Made by a program: the position numbers and the translations under genes. From contig JAJTBJ010000008.1 of the NCBI GenBank assembly GCA_021286985.1, positions 1 to 34,562 of the forward strand: DNA of 34,562 bases, written 5' to 3'. Under the pieces are notes generated by a model, which had not been told where the DNA came from, ran no database searches, and was given only the letters and a program-made list of their open reading frames with translations. Below, in pieces: positions 14,165 to 22,100 of this stretch. The stretch is from Propionibacteriales bacterium (GTDB lineage: Bacteria; Actinomycetota; Actinomycetes; Propionibacteriales; Propionibacteriaceae). Numbering within the stretch: the stretch's first letter is position 1; every line of letters starts with the position of its first letter.

Positions 14165-16714
14165 TTACAGGCCCTGGCGCAGCGCCTCGGCCAGCAGCTC
14201 CTCGCGGCTGGTGGCGTTGAGCTTGCGATAGAGGTTCGTGCGGTGGAACTTCACCGTATTCACCGACACGTAGAGCTCGCGGGCGATGGCAGTGTTGGTC
14301 AGGCCTCGCCGCACGCCGTCGAGGACCTCCAGTTCGCGAGTGGCCAGCCGCAGCGCGCCACGACTGTCGTGATCGACCCCCACATAGGACGAGGCCAACC
14401 CGAGGCTGGCTCGAACGATCGGCGCGACATTGGTCGGCAACCTCTCGATCAAGGTGCCGATTTCGTCGGGTGCCGCCAGCACCAGCGGCAGCGGCGCGGA
14501 CTGATACTTCAGCCCCGACCCGCCGCGCACCAGGACGGCGATCGCGGTCGCCTCCTCGCCGGCACGCAGGTTGTTCACCGCCGTCAACAAGGCCAACTGC
14601 CAGGCCACCCGTGGCGCAGTCGGCAGTTCGCCATCGGTAGGCAACTCCGCGGCCCGGGCGGTTCCGGTACCGATCTGGATCATGCCCTCCAGCAGCCGTC
14701 GTCCCCACGGCGGCCACCGATGGGTGGCGCCCGGAGGCAACGAGCGGATGTAGCCCGACACCTCAGCCAGCGGTCGCCCCCAGGAGCGTCCGGTCGCTGC
14801 CATCACGATGATCTCGGCGAGCATCGCGTAACAGCCGGGCGCCTCGTCGTGGTGCTGCCAGCCGCCCCAGCGCGGCGAGCTCAACACCTGATCGATCAGT
14901 TCGTCGAGGCCTTCACGATTACCGGTGGCGACCAACGCGACCGCCCGCAGGTAGACCAGCAGGGGCCAGTCGGTCGGGCTCGGAAGCCGGAACATGGCCA
15001 CCCGGGTGAACGCCTCCGCGCTGGCGAAGTCACCACGGTCGAACGCTTCACCACTGTCGATCACGCCATGCACCATGTGATCGAACTCACGGTGGAACTG
15101 CCGGGGTGCCAACTGCACCGTCCGCAGTTCGGCGCGGGCCGTACCGAGGAACACCGCCGCCATCCGCAGCGTCGAGATCAGCGTGCTCAGCCGCAACTCG
15201 CCGACGCCGCCGACCAGTTCCGGACTACGCCTCAATCGCGAGAGCAGGGCCTGGGCGATTCCTGGAACCAGGTCGATGCGGCCCAGCTGGACCATCGCCT
15301 TGACCATCAGCAGCGCATCGGACACGAATCCTGGCCCGATCAGGTCGGCCCACTCCTCCGGCTTGGACTGGAGGAGCGTGGCCCAGCGAAGGGTCGCCCG
15401 AATGGCGATGCCCACCTCGCCGATCCCCAGTGCCAACGTGGCCGCCTTGGCCAGGTAGGTGAGCTGGTCGGCGACGGTGCCGCCGATCGGGCCGGACAGC
15501 ACGGCGCGTTGGGCGTTGGTCAACTCCGGGTCCCCCGAGGACTCCCCCCGGCTGGGCTGCACCAAGGTCGCGACCACCAGCAGGTTCGGGAAGTCGCGCA
15601 GCACCCCCGGGTCGAGGGCCACGAAGGTCTCCAACAGCAGAGCGCCGTCGGCATCGACCAATTCCCACAACCACTCGGCGGCAACGGCGTCCGCCTCGGG
15701 GAGGGACTGATTGGCCACCAACATGGCCACCGCGAGTGCCGGCTCACCGCACTGGCGTGCACATTCGGCGATCAGCACCCGATCCGGACCGACAGCGTCG
15801 GAGTCACCGGGCCACAGCTGCATCAAGTGCCACCGCACCGCGGGATACCAGACGAATTGGCGCGCGGCGCTCAAGCCCTGGACGATCGTGCCCGATCCCA
15901 TCTTCGGGAGCCGGGAAAACAAGTACTCGGCCCTCTCGGCGCCGTAGAGGCAAGTGACCAATTCCGGACTGATCACCGGGACTTCGGCCAACAGCCGCAT
16001 CTGGCTGTGGAATTCGGCAGCCCCCTCGCGCTGCGGGGTCCAGCCGCCGATGGCCTGCTCAATGCTGATCGTGCCGGCCAGACACTCCTCGCCGAACAAC
16101 TCGATCACCCGCTCCACCAGCACCGGCACGCCATGGGTCGCGTCCAGGATGGCCCGGACGGTGACCTCCGTGGCGTGCGGCAGCGACTCGGCCAGCATCG
16201 CCGAGACCTCCACACTGGTGTAGGCCAACTCAGCGTCGCCGATCACCTGGTGACTCACCTGCGCGGCCACCGCCAGGTTGATCAACTGCTGGGCGTCCAC
16301 CGCCGTCGCCACCAAGCGAAATCCTGCCTGTCGAGCGGCGAGATCGATCAACGCCTGGGCGGCCGATCTGGGCAACTCGTCCATGCGCTGGACGCCGAGG
16401 GTGACCGGCTCGCTCGATTGCTCCACGGCCTCGCGAATCGGTGAAACAAAAGCGTCCCAATCGATGGCTTCGACTGCATTTGATTCAACGGTAAATCCGG
16501 CCACTTGCAATTGATAAGCGAGGCGTGCGGCCATCGCCGAAGGCGAAAGCTGGCGATGATCGAACTCCACCAGAACTCTCGGCCCGGCTGTTTCCTGACT
16601 GACCCAGGCCTGCATCAGGGCGCTCTTATGAGTGCCGACGCCGCCTTCCACGAAGATCGTCGGTGTGGCTGCGTTCAGAAGTGCTAGCAGCCGTTTGCGG
16701 GTCGGTGGTGTCAG
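14165..16714 (-). CDS. Large LuxR-family (MalT/STAND-type) transcriptional regulator, apparent CTG start
   Basis: This 849-residue regulator has an N-terminal P-loop ATPase-like domain, a long helical middle region and a C-terminal LuxR helix-turn-helix ('LEVLDGVRRGLTNTAIAREL' then 'YVSVNTVKFHRTNLYRKLNA'). The P-loop reads 'FVEGGVGTHKSALM': the Lys-Ser pair is present, but the Gly normally before Lys is His. The first ATG, GTG or TTG in frame is GTG at 16651, inside this P-loop strand. The frame continues upstream, without interruption, to a CTG at 16714 preceded by AAGGAG with a 5-nt gap, and a stop lies just beyond. I therefore place the start at CTG, giving N-terminus 'MTPPTRKRLLALLNAATPTI'. 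The signal and targets are unknown. A small membrane protein gene lies 142 bp upstream on the same strand. Confidence 0.85.
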   Translation of the reverse strand: MTPPTRKRLLALLNAATPTIFVEGGVGTHKSALMQAWVSQETAGPRVLVEFDHRQLSPSAMAARLAYQLQVAGFTVESNAVEAIDWDAFVSPIREAVEQSSEPVTLGVQRMDELPRSAAQALIDLAARQAGFRLVATAVDAQQLINLAVAAQVSHQVIGDAELAYTSVEVSAMLAESLPHATEVTVRAILDATHGVPVLVERVIELFGEECLAGTISIEQAIGGWTPQREGAAEFHSQMRLLAEVPVISPELVTCLYGAERAEYLFSRLPKMGSGTIVQGLSAARQFVWYPAVRWHLMQLWPGDSDAVGPDRVLIAECARQCGEPALAVAMLVANQSLPEADAVAAEWLWELVDADGALLLETFVALDPGVLRDFPNLLVVATLVQPSRGESSGDPELTNAQRAVLSGPIGGTVADQLTYLAKAATLALGIGEVGIAIRATLRWATLLQSKPEEWADLIGPGFVSDALLMVKAMVQLGRIDLVPGIAQALLSRLRRSPELVGGVGELRLSTLISTLRMAAVFLGTARAELRTVQLAPRQFHREFDHMVHGVIDSGEAFDRGDFASAEAFTRVAMFRLPSPTDWPLLVYLRAVALVATGNREGLDELIDQVLSSPRWGGWQHHDEAPGCYAMLAEIIVMAATGRSWGRPLAEVSGYIRSLPPGATHRWPPWGRRLLEGMIQIGTGTARAAELPTDGELPTAPRVAWQLALLTAVNNLRAGEEATAIAVLVRGGSGLKYQSAPLPLVLAAPDEIGTLIERLPTNVAPIVRASLGLASSYVGVDHDSRGALRLATRELEVLDGVRRGLTNTAIARELYVSVNTVKFHRTNLYRKLNATSREELLAEALRQGL

Positions 16715-16856
16715 GGTTGCTCCTTGGCGGGTGAGCGGTCACAGGGCCTTTGGCCCAGCCATTCGCCGCGGTGCCCCACGCCATTGTGCACGACCACAGC
16801 CCTCACCGGAACTCTGTACACGCTTCATGCGGAACCGCTTTCAACCACAGGTTGAT

Positions 16857-17381
16857 CTATCGCGGCGCCGGCACCGATCGGAGGCGGGCGGGATTACTGC
16901 GCAACACCACGATCGCCCCGGCAAAAAGCAGTCCGAGCATCGGCATTGCCGACACCGAAAGATCGACCAAGCCACCGATTGACCCGTCGACCGCTACCAC
17001 GTCACTCCCCGCCAGTTGCACCTGGGGGGTGCCGTGGTCGGGTCGCCGCATCGACCCGACCACGGACGTTTTCGGGGTGACCCGCGGGGACGGCTGGGTC
17101 ACCCCGTCCGAGACTCCATCTGTGACCGATCGCCATTGATCGGACCCTTGGATCCCGGTGCTACCAAACGCAACCCCCGCCTGAGTGGTACTCCGTTGTA
17201 CCGCGGTGGAAGCGTCCGGAAGGGGGCTAGCGGAAGCTGATTGGGCGCCCTTCACGGCTCCCAGGAGGAGCGCAAGCAGGGCGCCCAAGAGAGCAAGAGC
17301 GAGGACCACCCAGGAGCGGAGGGGTGTCCTTCGGCGCGGTAAGGACACCCCGCGATCGTGCGATGCGGCCGGAACGGTCAC
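16857..17381 (-). CDS. Small membrane protein with two predicted helices, unknown function
   Basis: I do not recognise this 174-residue protein. From the GTG at 17381, with AAGGAGG (17391-17397) 9 nt upstream, it has a basic N-terminus, a strong membrane helix ('WVVLALALLGALLALLLGAV', about residues 24-43), an exported-looking Ser/Thr/Gln-rich segment of about 90 residues, and a second hydrophobic segment near the C-terminus ('SAMPMLGLLFAGAIVVLR') followed by Arg residues. The frame extends upstream to 17498 without a better ribosome site. It lies upstream of the LuxR gene in the same direction and could be co-transcribed with it; a sensor role would be speculation. Confidence 0.65.
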   Translation of the reverse strand: MTVPAASHDRGVSLPRRRTPLRSWVVLALALLGALLALLLGAVKGAQSASASPLPDASTAVQRSTTQAGVAFGSTGIQGSDQWRSVTDGVSDGVTQPSPRVTPKTSVVGSMRRPDHGTPQVQLAGSDVVAVDGSIGGLVDLSVSAMPMLGLLFAGAIVVLRSNPARLRSVPAPR

Positions 17382-17504
17382 CTCACACCCCCTCCTTGAG
17401 GCCCCTCTTGCCTCGATGTGTCCGGCCCCCCGGCTACGGACGTGCCCGACTCTAAGTGGAGCCGCTTCAGCAACGGGAGGGCTGCAACCCCTATCCACCC
17501 GCAG

Positions 17505-17526
17505 CCCACCCCCAGCCCACCCGCCC
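17505..17526 (-). other. G-quadruplex-forming tract on the minus strand
   Basis: Five C-runs of 3-5 bases (17505-17507, 17509-17513, 17516-17518, 17520-17522, 17524-17526) are separated by only 1-2 bases. The minus strand therefore carries five G-runs with very short loops, a strong G-quadruplex pattern. It lies in the divergent region between the membrane-protein gene (start 17381) and the OsmC gene (start 17638), and may fall in the leader transcript of the former. G-runs continue to about 17555. Confidence 0.6.
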
Positions 17527-17573
17527 GCCTACCCACCGCCTACCCCGCCTCCCGGCGGCGCCCACACGGCCCC

Positions 17574-17593
17574 CCGTCCTTCGCGAGGGACGG
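17574..17593. promoter_or_regulatory. Inverted repeat upstream of the OsmC-like gene (possible operator)
   Basis: CCGTCC (17574-17579) and GGACGG (17588-17593) flank TTCGCGAG, whose core TCGCGA is itself a palindrome. It is about 45 bp before the ATG at 17638, near where a -35 would be. It may be an operator; no other copy was seen. Confidence 0.35.
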
Positions 17594-17637
17594 AGCGCCT
17601 CCCGGTCGGGTGAGGGGGCCGCACGCATGCTGGGTTC

Positions 17638-18057
17638 ATGAGTTCGGACACCCTGCGCACGGTGAGCGTCGACCGCATCGGCGAGCGCCGCTTCCACGCC
17701 CGCAACCCCCGCGGCGGGCAATTGACCTTCGGCGAAGGCGAGGACGCCGACTTCACTCCCGTGGAGTTGCTGCTCACCGCCTTGGCCGGCTGCTCCGCCA
17801 TCGACGTCGACTACCTGACCACCCGTCGGGCCGAGCCGGTGAGCTTCGAGGTCACCGTCCGTGCCGACAAACTCAGCGACGAAAGCGGCAACCACCTCGG
17901 CCCGATCGAGGTGCACTTCGCGGTGAGCTTCCCCGAAGGGCCGGACGGTGACCGCGCCCGCGAGGTATTACCGAAGGCGCTGGAGCGGTCCCATGATCGG
18001 CTCTGCACGGTGTCACGGACGGTCGAACTCGGCACTGAGGTGACCTTCACCAGCTAG
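17638..18057 (+). CDS. OsmC-family protein
   Basis: The 139-residue protein belongs to the OsmC/Ohr superfamily of small dimeric thiol peroxidases and related proteins. It has the conserved segment 'FTPVELLLTALAGCSAIDVD' with the first active-site Cys at residue 52, and a second Cys at 123 ('RLCTVSRTVELG'). Both Cys are kept, so peroxide reduction is possible, although the subgroup (OsmC, Ohr or YhfA-like) cannot be settled. In an organism that makes mycothiol, a thiol-based peroxidase is expected, but a functional link is inference. CATGCT lies 6 nt before the ATG and there is no ribosome site, so it may be leaderless. A REP-like repeat starts 28 bp after its stop. Confidence 0.9.
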   Translation: MSSDTLRTVSVDRIGERRFHARNPRGGQLTFGEGEDADFTPVELLLTALAGCSAIDVDYLTTRRAEPVSFEVTVRADKLSDESGNHLGPIEVHFAVSFPEGPDGDRAREVLPKALERSHDRLCTVSRTVELGTEVTFTS

Positions 18058-18084
18058 CCACGAGCCGCGGACCACCCGCGGCGG

Positions 18085-18240
18085 GGTTTCGACACGGCCG
18101 CTGCGCGGCCTGCTCAACCAGCGGAGGAAAGGTCGCTGGTTGAGCAGCGGCGAAGCCCCGCGTCGAAGCCCCACACCGGTAGCGAGGCGAAGCCTCCATC
18201 CCTCGGCACGCTCAGGGCACGCCACGCTCAACCAGCGGCG
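18085..18240. repeat. REP-like palindromic intergenic repeat cluster
   Basis: GGTTTCGACACGGCCGCTG, CGCGGCCTGCTCAACCAGCG (18085-18124), the inverted CGCTGGTTGAGCAGCGG (from 18134) and a further GCTCAACCAGCGGCG near 18227-18240 form a mosaic of the same half-sites seen at 887-1039 and 7353-7501. It directly abuts copy B of the unknown element, between OsmC (ends 18057) and MarR (ends 18584). The 526 bp between those two genes hold only this cluster and copy B. Confidence 0.8.
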
Positions 18241-18255
18241 TGAGTGAGCAAGAGC

Positions 18256-18538
18256 GTCCGGACAAGGGAAAAGGCCCCGGCGAGTATGAGTCTCCAGGGC
18301 CTTTCCTCGGCGTCGGAATGATGACCGACACCGACCGGAAGCGACCAGCTGGTCCACCCCTCATCACCGGGGTTGCCCCGAGCCAAGAGCCCGACGGGGA
18401 CCAACTTCCTTCTTCCGATCCTGACCGCCGAAGCGATCTAGTAGGCAGATTTCTAGTCCGTTCGCGATAGGTCCGCAAGAGGTTTGCCGCGACAAATTCG
18501 ACCAGTTTGGGCGACATCGGCGTGTCGTCGGCGTGTCG
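18256..18538 (-). repeat. Unknown conserved intergenic element, copy B (inverted relative to copy A)
   Basis: Reverse-complement counterpart of 13815-14101. Read on the minus strand it starts 45 nt after the MarR stop with the same tandem 11-mer (18517-18538). It keeps the blocks AAACCTCTTGC (18475-18485) and GGACTAGAAATCT (18447-18459), has TTTGTCGCGGCAAA (18483-18496) where copy A has TTTCCGGCCGGAAA, and ends with the terminator and GTCCGGAC (18256-18263). Each copy is therefore immediately 3' of a gene on its own strand. I estimate roughly two thirds to three quarters identity by eye. Confidence 0.75.
18269..18301 (-). terminator. Intrinsic terminator at the end of element copy B
   Basis: On the minus strand GGCCCTGG (18294-18301), a 13-nt loop and CCGGGGCC (18273-18280) form an 8-bp stem with one G-U pair, followed by TTTTCCC (from 18272 down). 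The loop differs from copy A at one base. It would end transcription coming from MarR. Confidence 0.7.
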
Positions 18539-18583
18539 AGTGACAGATGGGATGAAACGGCCACAAGTCACGTCTCGCACGGT

Positions 18584-19063
18584 TCAGGACTTGGCCCGCT
18601 CCATCGCTTCCAGGAAGACCTCCGAGCTGTGCAGAATGATCTCCAGGTCAGCCACGGTCATGTTCTGAATGACCTTCATCATCGCCCGCTGCACCAGCGA
18701 ATCCATCTCCCGGGTGAGCGCTCGGCCCTCGTCGGTCAGATGGAGCCGCCGCACCCGCCGGTCGTCGCGATCGTCAACCCGTATCAGCAGGCCCTTCTCG
18801 ACCAGGCGGTCGACCAGGCCACTCGCGGTCGGCGCACTCACGCCCAGCCGGGCTCCCAACTCGTGACCGGCCAATCCGGGCTCCTTGGCGACGAAGCCGA
18901 GCACCCTCATCTGCTGCATCGTGAGATCGGACGGGTTAGGGGTGGGACCGGCGATCGAGAGCGCCTCGTCGTGCACCTTGCCTTGAAGTGCCAGGATTTC
19001 GGTCACCAAACGGGCTCGTTCCGGGTCCAGGCCGAGGGCATCGAGATCGACTAGTCGGTGCAC
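18584..19063 (-). CDS. MarR-family transcriptional regulator
   Basis: The 159-residue protein has a winged helix-turn-helix of MarR type: 'DLTMQQMRVLGFVAKEPGLA', 'GHELGARLGVSAPTASGLVD' (recognition helix) and the wing 'DDRDDRRVRRLHLTDEGRAL'. Flanking helices fit a dimerisation domain. The GTG start has GAGGGG 6 nt upstream. It is divergent from the RND exporter gene with 100 bp between them, the standard arrangement for a MarR repressor controlling an efflux pump. A candidate operator lies in that gap. Copy B of the unknown element follows its stop. Confidence 0.93.
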   Translation of the reverse strand: MHRLVDLDALGLDPERARLVTEILALQGKVHDEALSIAGPTPNPSDLTMQQMRVLGFVAKEPGLAGHELGARLGVSAPTASGLVDRLVEKGLLIRVDDRDDRRVRRLHLTDEGRALTREMDSLVQRAMMKVIQNMTVADLEIILHSSEVFLEAMERAKS

Positions 19064-19093
19064 CTTATTCCCCTCATCCCCGTCAGTTTTTGC

Positions 19094-19126
19094 TTAGTTG
19101 TAGGCTAACCGATGCGGCCGTAGTCT
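19094..19126 (+). promoter_or_regulatory. Candidate MarR operator overlapping the RND promoter
   Basis: TTAG-N7-CTAA (19094-19108) resembles MarR/SlyA-type operators. It overlaps a possible -35, TTGTAG (19098-19103), which is 17 nt from a possible -10, TAGTCT (19121-19126). Binding would block RND transcription. The repeat arms are only 4 bp, so this is tentative. Confidence 0.45.
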
Positions 19127-19163
19127 GGGTCGCCGGCCCCTCCTCAACCGAAGGAAATCCGTC

Positions 19164-22100
19164 GTGGTCCGACTCACCAAGGGTAGCCTCGCTCAGCGCA
19201 GCGTAGTGCTCCTACTCAGCCTGCTCGTGATCGGGATCGGCGTGTACGCCGCCAGCGCGCTGAAGCAGGAGCTGATCCCTTCCATCGAGTTGCCGCGCGG
19301 CAGCGTCCTAACCCTCTACCCCGGCGCCTCGCCGGAAGTCGTGGAGTCGCAGATCTCGAAGCCGATCGAGTCGGCGGTCAAGGCGGTCACCGGCGTGACC
19401 AGCGTCACCTCCAAGAGCTCCTCGGGAGTCTCCCAGGTCACCGTCCAGTGGGATTACGGCCTGAAGTCCGACGACATGGCCAACAAGCTGCGCAGCGCCA
19501 TCGACTCGATCTCCGGCGGCCTGCCCACCTCGGTCAGCCCGCGGGTGATCACCGGCAGCTTCGACGACGTCCCGGTCGTGGTGTTGGCACTGTCATCCAG
19601 CGATGACTCCACCACCTTGACCACCAAGGTGAACCAGCTTGTCAGCCCCGCATTGAAGACCGCCGCCGGGGTCCGCGACGTGACCATCTCCGGTGAGGAC
19701 GTCCACGAGATCCTGATCACCTTCAACCAGTCCGACCTCAACGATCGCAATATCGACCCGGCCACCATCGCGCAGCTGTTCCCTGCCAACTCCAGCGCCA
19801 TTCCCTCAGGCACCATCCGCAACGACACCGCGAACCTGGACGTCCAGACCGGCGCCACCTTCAGCTCCGCCGACCAGATCGCCGGCTTGCAGATTCCCAC
19901 CGCCGACGGGCCGGTGCGGCTGGGCGACATCGCCACCGTGAGCGAGCAGCCGGTGGAGACCACCAGCATCTCCCGGGTGGGTGGCAAGACCGCCCTGGTG
20001 CTGCAGGTGATCAAGGACCCTGACGCGAACACCGTCTCGGTGGCCAAAGCCGTGCAGGCGATGATTCCCGACCTGGAGAAGCAGCTGGGCAACAATGCCT
20101 CCTTCACCACGGTCTTTGATCAGGCCCCCTACATCGAGCAATCGATCCACGACCTCAGCGTCGAAGGCGGCATCGGCCTGGCCATGGCCGTGCTGGTGAT
20201 CCTGATCTTCCTGCGCTCGATTCGGCCGACGGTCATCACCGCCATCTCGATCCCGCTGTCGCTGCTGATCGCGTTGATGGGGCTGTGGCTGGGCGGCTAC
20301 ACCCTGAACATCCTCACCCTGGCCGCGCTGACCGTCGCCATCGGCCGGGTGGTGGATGACTCCATCGTGGTGATCGAGAACATCAAACGACATCAGGCCA
20401 TGGGCGAGTTCGGGCGCGAGTCGATCATCCGCGCCGTCCGCGAGGTCGCCGGCGCCGTGACCAGTTCGACCCTGACAACCGTGGCAGTGTTCGCGCCGAT
20501 CGGCCTGGTCGGTGGTCAGGCGGGCGAGATCTTCCGTCCGTTCGCCTGGACGGTGACCCTGGCCCTGGCCGCGTCGCTGCTGGTGGCGCTCACCGTGGTA
20601 CCGGTGCTGGCCAGCTGGTTCATGCGTCCGTCCGCCGCTGAGCAGCGCGTGATCGATGAGCGCGGCGACGCCGACGAGCCCGATACGTGGTTGCAGAAGC
20701 TCTACCTGCCGGCGCTGAACTGGACGCTGGCCCACCGCTGGATCACCATCGGTCTGGCTGCGTTCCTGTTCATCGGGACGATCGCACTGACGCCCCTGCT
20801 GAAGACCGACTTCCTCGGCGAGCAGGGCAATGAGTCGCTGGCGATCACCCAGAAGATGCCTGCGGGCACGTCGCTGGCCGAGACCGATGCGGCTGCCCGC
20901 AAGATCGAGGCCGTCCTGTCCGCCGACCCGGCCGTCCAGACCTATTCCACCAGCATCGGTGGCAGCACCAGCGTCTTCATGGGCAGCCAGGCCGACACCA
21001 ATCAGGCGCTCTACACCGTGCCACTGAAGACCGGGTATTCGGCCAAGGACGTGGTCGACCGCGTCCGGCAGCAGATTGGCACCCTGGGGACGGCCGTCGG
21101 CACCGTCGAGGTGAGCGTCGGCAACAGCACGTCCGGCGTGGTGGTGTACGTCGAAGGCACCGACGCGGACAAGCTGAAGACCGCCAACGATCAGGTCGTG
21201 GCGATGATGAAGAACGTGCCCGACCTGGTCAACGTCACCTCCGATCTCTCAGAGGCCCGCCAGCAGGTGGCCGTGGATGTCGACAACAAGGCCGCGGCCA
21301 AGCTCGGCATGAACCAGGCCACCATCGGCCAGGCCGTGTCCCGCGCGGTCCGCGGCCAGCTGATCGGGCAGATGGCGTCCGGCGATGACACACTCAAGGT
21401 GTACCTGCGGGTGGAGAAGCCGGTGAAGAGCCTGGCCGAGCTGAGCACCATCGAGTTGCCGGTGACCCAGCTGATGAACGGCAATGCCAAGACCGATGCG
21501 TCCCAGGCCGTCCAGGACAAGTCCAAGGCGCTGCAGAAGCAGGGCCAACAAGCCAGCACCGACGCCTACAACGCCCAGGTGAAGGCGCTGAAGAAGGCCA
21601 AGGCCGACGCGCAGAATGCGGTGAAGGGCCTGCAGGCCAAGCTCGCCGGCTACCAGGCTCAGCTCGCCGCGCTCCAGGCGAAGTGTGCCGGTGGGTCCAG
21701 CGATCCCGAGTGCGCCAACCTGGCAGTTGGGGTGGCCCAGCTGAATCAGTTGATCGCGGCGACGACGTCCCAACTCCTGCAACTGCAGGCGACCCCGGCG
21801 AGCATCGACAAGCAGTTGCAGACGCTGAACACCACCCGGAAGAAGACCTTGGAGTCGCAGGCACAGTCCGAGGCGCTCACTCAGGAGTCGAAGGACGCCG
21901 CCAACGCCACCGCGGACGCCGTCCAGTTGAACGATGTCGCCACGGTCAAGTTGGTGCAGGCACCGGCGATGATCACCCGGGTGGACGGCAGTCGGGCCGC
22001 CACGATCAGTGCGAGTTCGGAATCGACCAACCTGAGCGCAACCACGGCACAGATCCAGGCCGGGCTCGACAGCCTCACCCTGCCCGATGGCATCACCTAC

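Noticed and set aside
18240..18470. Possible 76-residue plus-strand protein across copy B of the unknown element
   Set aside because: The frame has no ribosome site, starts in the REP-like repeat, runs antisense to the element and is not preserved in copy A.
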